DNA from: Moniliophthora roreri
Taxonomy: Eukaryota; Basidiomycota; Agaricomycetes; Agaricales; Marasmiaceae
DNA: 64,000 nt
Direction of reading: 5' to 3'
Assembly (NCBI GenBank): GCA_001466705.2
Contig: LATX02000035.1
Span: 62,001-126,000 of the forward strand
Positions 22,640-35,473 of the stretch are shown here, in pieces. A model generated the notes under the pieces. The model made no database searches, had not been told where the DNA came from, and worked only from the letters and a program-made list of their open reading frames with translations. The translations under genes and the position numbers were made by a program. Every line of letters begins with the position of its first letter. Position 1 is the first letter of the stretch.

Positions 22640-25600
22640 TTGACAGATCGACCGTACTACTTCAGAGGGCTGTACACATCGGAAGATTGAACGAAGTACA
22701 CGATGCCCTGCGATACAGACTTGCCTCGGGAGCGTGACAATGACAATTTTCTAAACATAGAGAACGAAGAAGCTAAGGGCTTTCGAAAAGGTATGTCGCA
22801 TCGTGGTGGGAGGCAGGAAGAAATGCCTGCGGTCGTCCAGAATCATTGTCCAAGCGCTGTCCCCGTAAGGCGAATGCTCATGGGTGGAAGATGAGTAGAA
22901 GAGGATACACGAATTCAACCCATGAAGTACTCGACACCTGGTCATCTATGATCTAAAATGCGATGGGGCCGTGTGGAAAGCATTTTCTGCAAGGGGAAGG
23001 GACGGAATCAGTGCAGGATACAGGTATGAAAAGTAGTGTATAAGACGAGTACAGGTTGGAAACAGTATCAAGTGCGAAATAACAGCGAATCGCAGAAGTT
23101 CGAATCAAGCCCAATAGTAGAGTCGGTACGGAAAAGGGTACAGTCTGGGTATCCGAAGAAAGTGCAACAAGTGTTGCCAAAACGTTGGTAGCTTGGGATC
23201 GAAATCCTAATTTGCATCTGATATGTGGTAACCTGAAGAAATATCGAGATCAGACGCTAAGTACAACGTCAGAAAGGTTGAACGTACGGAGCGTTAGCAA
23301 GCTAAGCCATGCTGAGACTGACATGGTGAACGCTATGTCTGTGTGAGATACGAATATGGTCCCCAACACCGTTCCTGTGTTCGGGCAGTCGATTGGGGGG
23401 GGGGCAAGGACATCACGCCCATGGGTCTGCATCGAGCTTCGGGTGAGCACCCTATTCCTTGGGGGACGTAGACTGCCAATCGAAGCGAGATTCTTCGGAG
23501 ATATTGTAGTCTATGGCTTTCGAGACTTGGTACCACTTAATTACCGTTCGGAATCACTGGTTCGGATTCGGATTGCGGAATAAGACCTGCAGCGGAAAAC
23601 GAGTACACCTTTTGTCTCCTTGCAGCCAGGTACAGTTGGATGATGGACGATCTCGGCCAATAGTCTGAGACGGCAAATCGGATCAACCGCTTCACCACCT
23701 TGACCGCCTATGCATCCGGTGTTGAATAGTCCCAAAGCATTTGCCGCTGAACAAATCAGTGTCGCTCTTGTAGTTGTGAAGGTTGATAATCGATCTTGCG
23801 GTGCGCCAGTCCTAGTTGGGAATCAGGATGTGATTTAGTCCCGTATTATCTCGAGAAAGACGCTACTCACATTCAGTTGACGTAGTGACCAAGGTCCAGA
23901 AGTGAATTATGTCGTCAGACTAAACACGACGACATGACACGCCTTGGGTCGTCGTGTGTCCTAGGTCAAGCAACAAGGACATGAGAACCATGTTTGGAAA
24001 GAAGGATGGGAGACGTACCTCTGGCTCAAAAAGTTTCAACCGTTTTCTCCAATTCGATAGGCATGTACTTTGGTTGGCGATCTCGCTCTGATGGACCCTG
24101 CACCGGTTCCTCTTGGCTGCTGCATTTGGTGGCATGGTGCGCGGCCGGAAGTCAGGAAGGATTGGCTTGCGTTATTCCGTAACGCGACAGTAGAGTCGCT
24201 GAATGAAGGCGATAAAAGGAGCTTAGCTGAAAAAGACGGCCCAAATCGCTACCAAACTCGATATTCGGCCCATCATACAGCTCATTGAGGTAGGCGAGGT
24301 ACAATAACATCCGTCTTCGAACCGAGAGAAACACTCTGGCTGGCGGAATACGAATTGAGGAAGAAGTCGATGTATCCGAGTTGTCAATTCGCTTCTGCGA
24401 ACGAACGACATTCCTGATACGAGACGGTGGACGGCCGGGTATCCAGAGGATATGGGGAAGGGACGTAACGATAGTGCTTTGGTGGAATGTCTCGTTGATG
24501 TTCTCGATAAAGGATATGAGTATGCTTAGTTGTTGAGAACTGGATAATGGGGAACGTACCTGTAGATTGTCGTCTGTCGTAGCCAGATGAGGCACTGTGA
24601 TGGTCATCCGCCGATCCTAGTTAGAGGCCTAGATCTAAATTATTCCCGTACTGATCACCTTGAGAAACACGTCAAACTTACTGAATGGCGTGAGTGATCG
24701 ATAAACTGCAGTCCTGCTTCCCATACGTGTGCAGGCTCTTCTTCCGGGCCTCTACTTGCTTCTGAAGCCTTTCGTAGCCTTTCTTCACAATTTCGATCGG
24801 TTTCGGTTGACGAAAACTCTCGCGCTGTACGAACAGCATGGAGGGTTTTCGAGAGTCAAACGTAGGTAGCATAGCATGCCTACAGTTGCAGAGCTGATAT
24901 TGTTTCATAGCTCGACGATGGAACCATTGGATGAGGCTGAAGGTCGATGTCCCGGTTTGCTGCGGGTTCGCTGCCGAAGTCGGTATTGAGTCTCATATAC
25001 TCGATGGAAACGATGTCGGCAGGTACATTTTGAAGTCGAGAGGCTGCCCGACTGCGCGTGGAAGTTGACCGATTGATAGTCGTTTCCAAGCATGACGATG
25101 CTCCGACCATGTGCTCCAGTGAAGGCAGAAAAAGCGCATCCGGCCCACATTTTGTTGACATTTGCGGTCTAAATCATATCAAAAATGAAATTTACTAGGA
25201 CGTTGAGGGAGGTATAAATATCGGCGAACGCACCTTAGCAACAACCTGGTCCTAAGCTCCACGATGGGTTTGAACCTTTTGCTACTTGACAAGTAAGGCC
25301 GTTGAGTCCCCCTCCGGGACCATCTTGATCAACAACCGAATTATCACCATAACTCAGTCTTCGCTCACCGCTCTTCAACGCGCCGACATCGAGCTGGTTT
25401 ACACTAGAACGACGGATGAGAGAAAGTGAGGTGGGGTGAGTTTGACAATGAGTGATATCTGTGGGTGCTCCAGTAGCGTCGTGATGGGTCGAAAGGGGTG
25501 CTTGAAATTTTTGAACGTTGAAAGAGGTCGCGATGCCGGCCAAGAGTGGTAAGCGCCTCCAAGCGCTCGGAGCGCTTCCAAGTGGTCTGTTTTGGAAGCA

Positions 25601-25760
25601 AACCACCATACGTCTCTTGCGTTTTGCTTTTCGAATGGAACCCAAAACTAGACCCACCATTCAGCTCATGCGTGTTAACGAACCTTCCATACAATAGCGA
25701 ACACAAAGTGTCTTCCCTTCCAACGACTTCCTCTCTTTCGCTCCTATCACAAGACACTCA
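22640..25760 (-). other. Unit 3 segment B, conserved, unassigned
   Basis: Nearly identical to 7984-10960 apart from small indels. It alone holds a 77-bp block at about 24729-24805 whose minus strand reads as a charged helix, KPIEIVKKGYERLQKQVEAR. Because 77 is not a multiple of three, any gene using this frame is broken in units 1 and 2. No consistent exon model was found. Confidence 0.5.
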
Positions 25761-26817
25761 TCGTCTGTTAACAGCATCTAGACATGACTCCCGAAATACG
25801 AATCCAATCGACCCGTGAAAACAGGCTTCCTTAGACCGGATCGAACACTCAACTAAGTGTTATTTATATACCGTACTGCTGTCCGCTCGCGTCAGTGTAT
25901 GAGTGCGTTTTTCTCTGTCCCTCTCTTACTTCTACTCTCAGCTGACTAACAAAATTTTGGAGAACAGAATTTACTCAACATCAAGGAAGGACAGAAGCGG
26001 AGGATGTTGAGGCTTCTGGGCTCGAAAGCAAAAGGGGACAAGTCATGGATATGGTCCACTGTACGTTGCTTTCACTACATCATCGCGGTCTACGGCTCAT
26101 GTCTTGTAGGACGCAGTCCGTGGTACCTCCACCTCCGTCACAACCGAAGATCTCGACCATTTAATTAACCCGCTTCCACGACTACCTAGGACGACATTGG
26201 ATCTAAGCGAAAACCAGATGCTACAAGCACAGGCCTAGGTTGGGGAGAAGCATTAGCTCTAGAATAGCTGTCCTAGATTAACTTGTGGATCTTGTACAGT
26301 ACGCCCTCCAATCATTCGCGTGCAGGAAAGAAAGACGGCGTTTTAGTTTCAACTCGAAAAACAGGCCTCTTTACTAGCATCCACGACCTGTCCACCTCTC
26401 GGTACGCTATTCGACCCACCACGACGTCATAACGGTACACGGTATTACTTGTACCGGTTCATTCTCAAATTTGCTACCTTCATTCATCCATCATTCAAGC
26501 ACAAGTCAACCATGACCGCGCTCGAGCTCAATATCATTCACTGGCATGCTTGGAGGCAAGACAGTAAAAGATGGAAGAGAGAAGGGAGATGGATTAGGGT
26601 AGTATCCTGACTTTCGCTTAAGGGCAGTTTTAGAGAAGCCCAGTGCTCTTATTCGAGGAGTAGCGAAGAGGGTTCAGAGCTATTGCAAAGCTCAAGGCAA
26701 ATTTGCTACTGCCAAGGTGCGTTCCCCGTTATGTATACCTCCTTCAATGCTTACAGGATGATTTAGACTCGAGTATAGACAAAATCGCCGTCCTTATCAC
26801 TTCCGCCTCTAGGCTAT

Positions 26818-27486
26818 ATGACCGGAGCATCGTCGTTTCTTGGAATATCCAACGTTCAGTCAACTTCCACGAGTAGGCAGGCTTCTTCTCGATTTGAAAA
26901 TGCACCTGCCGATCAAGTCTATGAGGCTCGGCGGCGAATCTGCAGTCGAGCTGATGCATCGATCTTCACCCAAAGCCCCCCGTTACGTGAACGCAGCCTC
27001 ACTAGATGGCTCCGCCGTCCATCGTGCTATGAAATACTATCAGCTCGTTCGCCGTAGGCGCACCACGCTACCCAGACGCAGCGGTCTAGGGAATGCAGAG
27101 CACGCATTGTCAGAGTGGAATTGCTACATACCTATTCCGTTGAGGAAGGGACGAGGTACGTCGTTTGCGTTTCTTTACAAGTATGCTTCTCATGCTGTTG
27201 ACGCAGTCCGTCGTAACAAGGCCGAGCAGTTCCGAAAAAACTGATCTGGTATTCTGCGGCTGGCAAATGACACGGGGCAAGAGTTATGAATCACGCCTCG
27301 ATACATCTCATTACTACCGACCTGACACTCGGCCAATTGACCAACAACTTTCACAAATCGTCGCCATTGGCGCTGTTCCTTCTATTCATACCGCTACAAC
27401 GGCGTCGACGTTTATATGAACACCATTCCGAATCCCTCATAATTTCCCGCCAGCTAGGGGCTTCACCTCGATGGTCTTACTCTTGA
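26818..27486 (+). pseudogene. Unit 3 segment C, decayed ORF
   Basis: Opens with MTGASSFLGISNVQSTSTSR, and a second frame opens at 26840 for 134 codons including LGGESAVELMHRSS and KGRGTSFAFLYKYASHAVDA. The first part is similar to the minus-strand open stretch at about 25080-25110 of segment B (GASS...STSTR...AD), so B and C may be diverged, divergently placed copies of one gene. Frame changes suggest it is dead. Function is not recognised. Confidence 0.35.
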
Positions 27487-28008
27487 GCTCTGCCTCGAAC
27501 CGATGAAGGAAGAGTGTGCGGCGTGGAAAAGGATAGAGACCCGCAACCCTTGTTGCTGTATCAAAATGCATCACGATCAGACCAGCTATCACCTCGCTTA
27601 CCGTGCAAATCGCTGGATATCTACTTTTTTTTTGCGCAGGCCAAGAATGCCAGAAAGCTTATCTCAGGCTCGTAGGTTCGCAATCTGACCACCAAAGAAT
27701 CCGATGTATGGACGTTCTGGCGGAATCTTGCAACGGCGTATGAAAAAAAGAGTCCATTTTATTTCATTAGGTGAGTTGTTGTCTTTCTCGAACCTGGCAT
27801 GTTCATATTAATACAACTTTGGTCAGATCATCTCAATTAATATCGTATCCCGTTCGCATGTTAAACAAAACGAATTTCAAGCGGGTTCGTTGTAGGAACG
27901 GGTGCATTCGGGAATTTGGAACCAGATTGGGCTGACAGGAGAGTTGAACAAAGGAAATACTTTACTCCTTGGTTCCAAGGGTGAAGGCTAGTTGGTACAT
28001 ATCCGCGT

Positions 28009-29018
28009 CTCAGGCCCAACGAGATGTTACTGGACACTATCAGACAGCATCAGACGTTATCGGACAAATCCATGAAAATCTGACACGCACCTGACGTTTC
28101 CTGACGTCCATCCGATCAACATAGCTTGACTTCTTTCTGGGCCTCCAGCTTGAAGCGTAACCAAACGGCTCGAGATGGACTTAGCAAAACTTGTGCCTTG
28201 CGGTCCGTGCACAATTCGGCTCAAATTCCCCTGTGCCCTAGATTTCCCCACGCTCACTTCTTTCTTCTTAACCACTACCATCCCCACTTCTCAACAGCTC
28301 CCACTCACTCCTTCTCCCCGTCTGTATGGCTCTTTCGGCGTCTCAAGGTGAAATTCCATGGTTCAAGATATGATGAGTACTGATGTGGACCAGCAGTGAA
28401 ATATGGTACAGGCGAGGTACGTGTGCTAATTACTTATCGTTTTTGCGAAACTAAGGATAGTTTGACGCATCAGGCACCTCGGAGAAGACTCAGACAACGC
28501 CGCCGAACCACTTTCAACATACGGCTAATAGTAAATCTCGTGAGTCGACCCCAGAACCCCATTATCCTTATACTAAACATTCTACGTGTTGCAGCTGGCC
28601 ATGTCATTAGAGTAACGCTCCTCGCTTCGGTCAGGGCAGGTTGTTGAAGTTGGGCAGAAGGTTTGGAGTCGGGGCAGAGGGTATTGGCCACTCTTGTGGG
28701 CAAAGTGGGAGTCTGGGACTCGGAGACAAGGTCTTTCGGTACGTAAGTTGTACTCAGTAGCACTGTTAATGTATTCTAGTACCTCAGCAATATACCTAAT
28801 TATCAGACACTATCAGACACGATCAGACGGAATCCGATGCCTAATAGAGCCTGTCAGTTGCTACCTATGAAACGTCTGATAGTGTCCGATAACGTCAGAT
28901 AACGTCCGAAAAAGTGCGAGTTAAGGACACTATTGGACGTTATCGGACGTTATCAGACAAGGTTGGGCGTTGTCAGATAATGTCTGATAGCGTCCGGTAA
29001 AACCTCACTGGGTCTCAG
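28009..29018. mobile_element. 1.0 kb TIR element with ATCAGAC subterminal repeats
   Basis: The ends are inverted: left CTCAGGCCCAACGAG, and right, read inverted, CTGAGACCCAGTGAG. Behind both ends lie many copies of GAC-RYTATC-RGAC type words, such as GGACACTATCAGACAG on the left and GGACGTTATCGGACGT on the right, in opposite overall orientation. Clustered subterminal repeats are typical of transposase binding sites. No target duplication is clear and no transposase is seen, so it is probably a non-autonomous DNA transposon. Confidence 0.7.
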
Positions 29019-29224
29019 GTCTTGAAGCTATCTTCAGATGTTCTCAACGAAGCTTTACTAGTTATCTATTCGTGTACTGTAGTGGATACATCGGTAAAAG
29101 AAAATTGATGTGTTATCTGCTCTTCGGAGAGGTTGGAAGCTGGGTTCTCGTTGGCTTTGTCATTCCTTCCAGCTTTTCCCGTTGTTGCCGCCCTTCTCAG
29201 CCCAATCCGTCTCCTCATAAAATA

Positions 29225-29403
29225 CAAGTAGAAGAAGGAAACACAAACAGAAACATTACAGGAGTGCATGTAGGCAATGTAGTCCACTCGACGCCTGGTC
29301 GTCTGCAATGATCTGAAATTCAACGGGACCGTGTGGAAAGCATTTTCTGCAGGGAGAGGGGTTGGAACAGTGTAGGATATGGGTATGAAGAGTAGTGTAT
29401 AAC
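29225..29403 (-). repeat. Unit 4 relic, part 1
   Basis: Matches segment B at about 22900-23045 (shared stretches GTGTGGAAAGCATTTTCTGC and ATGAAGAGTAGTGTATAA-like). It is broken off at 29403, where unrelated sequence leading into the DUF6589 relic begins. Confidence 0.75.
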
Positions 29404-29679
29404 TAAGGAAAATACACTTTTAATGCTAACCTTAATACCTTATCATTAGACATGAGCAGATGCTGACAGAACTATAAGGCTTCCTTTGCAATGTATGTGC
29501 CAGAGGATTAATTACATGACTGTGGGAAAGTTTGTTGTACTTTGTCCATGGGAGGCATTATTGTTGGCAATATAGACTCGCTACCAGTCGTGTTCGCCGT
29601 GTGCAGGTGAGTTTGTTTGTACCTGATGTGTTGTTGTTTGGCAGGTAAATAAGAGCACACAGCGAAGTGACTGGTCCAG

Positions 29680-31238
29680 ATGGGAACTCAAATGGCGGAA
29701 TCCCCCCTTGTGACATTGCACTTAGAAAATTTCGCTGCCGCCGCTACCTGTGCAACCTTCGCTGACTATATTCCTCTTCCTCCCTCCATCTTACAACTTC
29801 AGTTTGACAATATTCCTGTATTTATACATACTTTAATACAAGATAAGCTTCAAAACCAATTATTCAATTACGCTGTGGCTCAGAACCTCCACCACTTGAA
29901 TCTATCCCCTTGTTGCACCTGCTATAACTCCCTGCCTGATTTTTACATCGCCCTATGCTCGTGTCTTGCACTGCTTACTCCTTGTTTCCAGAAAGTCATC
30001 TCTGGAGGAGTATGCAAAAGATGTGAGCTGGGAGAAACTGAAGAAACATGCAACAGAAATATATGATACCTACACTAACAAATACACTGTCGAGAAGCTT
30101 CAAAATGAACGTGTTGGCAGTGTACAAGGTGGTGATATGGTTTATGAGAATGTGCTTCTCTTCATGCAAGATGTGCTGCTGTCGAAGGAGTATTCTGACA
30201 CTATCAAGGCTGGTGATTCTGGGTGAGTGGTCCTTGTCCTTAAAATTTGGGCTCTAAGTTTCTGAGCAAACAGTCAAACAAAATATGCATACAAGATGCT
30301 TGTTCTCATCCACAACCTCAAGGTTGTATGGCCACCTGCTGTCAAGTATGTTATTCTTTCTTGCTTTTAACTGTTACTAACATGACCACCATACAGGGCC
30401 ATCATGTTGAATAACTGGATCCTGAATCCAGGTGGCAATCCAAACTCAGATGTTGAAGTTGACTTGGTGCAAGAGCATTTCAACTACTGGAATAAGGTAT
30501 GTACAATCAATATTGGTAGTGATAGGTACTGGAAAGTCCATCTAGGCATACTATAAGGCTTATGGGAGTAATGCTTCCTGGGACTGGCTTGCCATGATTG
30601 CACCATGTGTTCCTGTACTTCGACACTTGACAAGGATGATGAAAGGGGCTCTTGGCATTGATATTGGGACAAAACACACTGCACCGGACTTGAGGAGTGA
30701 CATTCAGGCCTTGATGAAAAGTTTGGATGAGAATAATGTTTACAGAATCAATCAGAACCAACTGACTTTGGAAGATGATGACACACTGGTACGAGACAAT
30801 GTAACAGAAGGCCTCGAGACACTCTCCCAACAAGCAAACAGCCCTCTTGATGACTACAATCAGGGGTTTTTCCGACTTTAGAAACGACAAAAAATGGTAC
30901 CTGTAATAGGCAAGGGCTGTGAGGGGGATGCCGAGATGGAAGATGGCAAACTACCTGAAAATGTGCCGGAAACCACAGAAACCATGCTGGTTCCACTTTC
31001 TACAGGTGTCAGCCCTACTAGCAGTGATCAAGAATTGGCTGAAGTGGTGGTGTCAGGGGTTGAAGATGACTCGGAAGATGAACTGGGTGACTACGAGGAT
31101 GTAGATGAGTTGGAGGAAATAATGAATAGAGACAAGCCTACCTTGGAAATCAGGGAAGCTGAAGATGTTTCTTTTAATATGGACAACGATTGGGAGAGAG
31201 ATGAAGATGAGGGAGGGGATGAGGGGCAGGACTTGTAA
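29680..31238 (+). pseudogene. DUF6589-type transposon gene relic
   Basis: I recognise the C-terminal part of the DUF6589 family, which is common in Agaricomycete transposon-like genes. The order is VVWPPAVKAIMLNNWILNPG, then DLVQEHFNYWNK, then SWDWLAMIAPCVPVLRHL, then GTKHTAPDLRSDIQALMKSL. Introns interrupt it at about 30222-30273 and between NYWNK and AYYKAYGSN (about 30497-30529). A TAG stop at 30879-30881 follows FFRL, and the same frame then continues with KRQKMVPV and an acidic tail to 31238. The stop probably replaced a Gln codon. The N-terminal region (29680-30060) is only loosely connected in frame. It sits between two pieces of a degraded unit, so it arrived by insertion. Confidence 0.65.
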
Positions 31239-31684
31239 TGTAGCTGGTAAAGTGCACTGGGCATCGAGACAAAAAATTCTAAGTTCATTGTCACAAAGTG
31301 TGACTCTCCATTCCAAGTGCTGTCTGGACCAGCCACTTCGCCAAAAGTGAAAAGTGCAGCCACATGGCGAACGCAGATGGTCACGAGCCTATTGGCAATA
31401 ATACAAAACTGTAAACAAATATATACATATACATATATGTGTTATCACTATAATCAATCCAATGCCATCACTTGCTTTCATTTTATTCCTACTACTTATG
31501 AAATATAGTGAGACAAAGGAAATAGTAACAGTTTCTCTGGTGTACTAGAAGGCACAACACATTTCAAGATTCAAGTGACTGTCCCAGTGCAGATTTGGGT
31601 TGAAATAGGTTAAAGGAGAAAAAAACCAAACTCATTCCCATTGGCAGTTTACACTGACCCACTCCCCAACAAGTTGATACTATA

Positions 31685-32660
31685 GCTAGCAATCCTGCTC
31701 TGACAATGCATATCTTGGATCCTTTTGGGTTTTGCATTTAGATATGGTGCACAGCCAGAAGTGAAGAAGGCCCTGCTTATATTTTTCTATAACACAATGG
31801 TAGAGTCAATAACTCATTGGGTTTCTCTGTAGGCAGATAAGCCATGATGGCATTCATCTTCAAACTGGAAGAAATGCCTTGGCTGGTGAAATATGAATCA
31901 AGGAAGAAGTTGATAGATCTGAGTTGTTGGCTTGTTTCCACAAACAAGTAATATTTCTGATATGAGATGATAGATAACCAGGTCTCCAAAAGAGACATAA
32001 AGATTGTGCTTTGGTAATATATCTCATTGATGTTCTTGATAAAGGATCTAAATAATATGCTTAATCATTGAAGAACTGGACAATAGAAAGTGTACCTGCA
32101 GATTGTCTGTCATAGCTAGATGAGGCACTGTGATAATCATCTGCCACTGGCCAGTCCTATTTGAAGGCCTAGATCTGAATTAGTCCTATATCACCTTAAG
32201 AAATGTGTCAAACTTACTTGAATGGCATGAGTGATCACTTCCTATTCATGTTAAAGATTCTTGAGCTGTACTAATAGCAGAGTTACTCTCTTGGAAAGAG
32301 ATTATGAACTTAGGTATCAGTGCATGAGTCTATGGTGAATGGGCTGATGTTTCATATCTCAATGGTGAGCAATTGGGTGAGGCTGAAGAGACTGTGTCCA
32401 CATAGTTGGTGCTTTGGCCAAAACCAGTTCACTGCATATTTGCTACTGGAATTGACATTGAGTCACATTGAGAAGCTGTTCACCTGCTTGTGGAAATTGA
32501 CTGAACATTGATTGTTCCAAGAAGGACAATGCTTTGGCCATATACTCCAGAGGCAGAAGAGACAAGAAGGGTGCTTTTGATCTAAAAATAGCCTTGAACT
32601 CTGCTACTCCACAAGCAAGAGCATCTTTGAAACCATCTTGATCAACAATAAAACTACTAT
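31685..32660 (-). repeat. Unit 4 relic, part 2, CpG-decayed
   Basis: A colinear match to segment B, about 15755-16900 of unit 2: for example GCAATCCTGCTCTGACAATG here against GCAATCCTGCTCTGACGATG, and CACTGTGATAATCATCTGCC against CGCTGTGATGATCATCCGCC. Nearly all CpG sites of the intact copies read TpG or CpA. About 1 kb of the unit between the two relic parts is missing. Confidence 0.85.
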
Positions 32661-33301
32661 ATATAGATCATCAAATATCTCCTTGTTTCTTTTAGTCATA
32701 TTTGTTGAGCTCATTCCTGGCTCCTCATTGCTTCATCTTAGCCATCTGTTCTATCAGATATCTGTGTTATTGCATCCTCTGATCTTGAAGTGATCATCTT
32801 TTCACCATCTCTGAATGCAGAGTAATCATATAGTTGTTTTAATACTTCATTATTAATTTGGTTTAGATATTATTATGTCTTCTCCCTTGGTATATTATAG
32901 GTATCATCCTGAGCTTGAATGAGCTCTCTGAGGGTAGATGAAAGTTGTTTAAAAGTAAAATATCCCCTTGGTATACTGTATATATGTTCAACTATCAGTG
33001 TGTTTACTTGAACCAACACTGTATAGAGGTCTCTACAGGTTTTGGAATGCTCAATGCACAATATTTGGTGTCTATAAGTGACTTAATACCTATGTGGGGC
33101 ATACTGTAAGCATAAATTACTTGTAGCTTTGTGCCATTAGGCATATATAGGCTTTGACTGACTACTCAGGCTCATATCAGTCCTTCTATTCTCATGTTTA
33201 TTATCATTTCAACCATTTAAATATGTTTAACTGATGTTCATATGTGTGAAAATTGTACAGTTTATGTTATGTTACTTGTGCAGCAACGTTACTACTAACT
33301 T
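32661..33301. other. AT-rich, CpG-poor, no gene
   Basis: No coding, RNA or repeat structure that I can name. Confidence 0.5.
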
Positions 33302-33691
33302 GACAAAAGGGCAAGTTGAGGTAGCTTCAAGTTCAAGTTTGAGTGCATTCAACCGTTGTTGAAGTTCAGAGGTCCTCGTCCATTGCTTAAACACAAGTTA
33401 TCAATTAACTAGGTCAAACTAGAGATCCTGTCTCTGCTTGAGCACTTAAATAGGTACAACCAATCTTGCAGCTACTATATTTGTATATAGCAATTAGTTT
33501 AGTGATTGTTAATAAATAGTGAGGGGCATCGGTATATAGGAAATACAAATGAGAAAGAAAAGAGGAGTGGAAATAGTGTACTTGTCCAATAAAAGGGGAA
33601 GCATGTGATATGAGAATGGAAGGGGGGCTGGAAAGGTGTAATAAGTCTGAGGAAAAGAGAAGCATATAGAAAATGACAAGGGAACATAACA
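33302..33691 (-). repeat. LTR-like direct repeat, copy 1
   Basis: A 390-bp direct repeat of 35085-35473, with most differences being C/T or G/A. Read on the minus strand it starts TGTTATG and ends TTTTGTCA, the TG...CA form of an LTR. No flanking 5-bp duplication is evident. Confidence 0.6.
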
Positions 33692-35084
33692 TCCTCCATT
33701 GTTCCTTCACCTTGTGATGACCCTGGTTGCCATCCTTCCACCATCCTCTCCTCAACCTCTTTCTTGATGTCTGTTAACCTAACCTTTTTCAGATTTACTC
33801 CCATGAACAAGAACTCCCTCCTTTTGGTGTCAGTGTCGACAACAAATACCCAATCATCGTTCTCTGTCATGATTGTCATATCCGTCATCATTACAATTGT
33901 TATGGTCCAACAGAGCACCACTATCCTGACCAGCCCTTCTATGTGAAAGTTGTGAAGACCATTGGTGGACAGTGCATCCTGCAGCGATATGTCCAGGTGC
34001 ATAGTAGAGGCATCACCTACAAAAGTAGCTTGGGCAGTTTTGGGGAAGATGGCAGTCTAGTTCACACACAAGGCAGAGGCATGGTCCATCCACGTCTCTG
34101 CTGGAATTGGCAGCAGCAATCTGTCGCTCTGTCAGTGGTCAATGGGTAGTTCAAGCATGGATAGGCATGGGGATTGGGGGGGCTTGTTCTCTTCGTCCTC
34201 TTCTCCTTCTCTGGCCACCACGCCTTCCTCAAATTGAGGGTCAAACTGGACTACTGGTGTTGGCGACAAGGGTGTCAAGGGCTGGGACTCTTCGGAGGGT
34301 GTGTTCAATTTTCAGCTTAATGTCAGGATCGGGAGTGGGTTCAGGATAAAGGAGGGTGTTAATTTGTCTAAGTTAAGACAAGTGGAAATCTACTCAAAAG
34401 ATGACCTCCAAAAGTCCAACTCAGGTTGTTGTGCAAGTGTGGATCGATGTGATCAGAGTTGCTGCACTTAGAATGCCAACAAAACTCTTAGCTAGGTTGA
34501 TTCTCTCTTATTGAAGTAATCTACTTCAAGGTGTTCACCTCCAGAGAAGTATATATGGTTTTAAAAGGGTATATATTACAAACACACACACAAAACATAA
34601 AGAACACGGTGCACAAAGCACAAACACAAGAGCTACAGTCCTGTACAAAGACTCAATAGCCGATATAGTCTGACCCTACAGAGTTCAAGACTTCCTCAAG
34701 ACAACTACAGCACACAGTGTACTGGAAAAGGTCCTAGACCAATTTCTACAAAGAGCTCAGTGCAGGCACACCCCTTGCTAAGACTCTAAGTGTGTCACAA
34801 CCTGATACNTTATGTGGTGTTGTTCCCTACAGGTTTCAGGATGCTCCTCTGTGTTCAGATTTGCTGTTTATTTTCATACTAGCAGTGGTCGGGTACCCTT
34901 GTATGGCCTACCATCAACCATTACTCTGCTAATATTTTATATCCTTCTCTACTACTCACTTTGACTAGCTGTTCAGGGCTCACACTAGTCCTCAATTCCC
35001 TTATCTATGTCATTTTCAACCATAAAAGTGCAAAATATTCTCTATTTGTGTGCAAAATAAAAGGTAAAAGTTATGCATATCATC
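33692..35084. other. Interior between LTR-like repeats
   Basis: About 1.4 kb. An open minus-strand stretch at 33759-34002 (WVFVVDTDTKRREF) and a plus-strand stretch at 33943-34149 are both unrecognised. No gag, protease, reverse transcriptase or integrase motif is seen, so any element is non-autonomous or gutted. A CA-rich microsatellite lies near 34575. Base 34809 is an undetermined N, the only one in the window. Confidence 0.45.
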
Positions 35085-35473
35085 GACAAAAGGGCAAGTA
35101 AAGGTAGCTTCAAGTTCAAGTTTGAGTGTGTTCAACCATTGTTGAAGTTCAGAGGTCCTCATCATTGCTTAAACACAAGTTATCAATTAACTAGGTCAAG
35201 CTAGAGATCCTGTCTCTGCTTGAGCACTTAAATAGGTACAACTGATCTTGTAGCTACTATATTTGTATATAGTGATTAGTTTGGTGATTGTTAATAAATA
35301 GTGAGGGGCATCAGTATATAGGAAATACAAATGAGAAAGAAAAGGGGAGCGGGAATAGTGTACTTGTCTGATAAAAGGGGAAGCATGTGATATGAGAACA
35401 GAAGGGAGGCTGGGAAGGTGTAATAAGTCTGAGGAAAAGAGAAGCATATAGAAAATGATGAGGGAACGTAACA
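35085..35473 (-). repeat. LTR-like direct repeat, copy 2
   Basis: Partner of 33302-33691; on the minus strand it begins TGTTACG and ends TTTTGTC. With copy 1 it encloses a 1.4 kb interior. Confidence 0.6.

Noticed and set aside
28009..29018. CRISPR-like array because of repeated short words
   Set aside because: The words are irregularly spaced, inverted between the two ends and the genome is fungal; they are subterminal transposon repeats.
34809..34809. Undetermined base N
   Set aside because: A sequencing or assembly ambiguity, not a biological signal.
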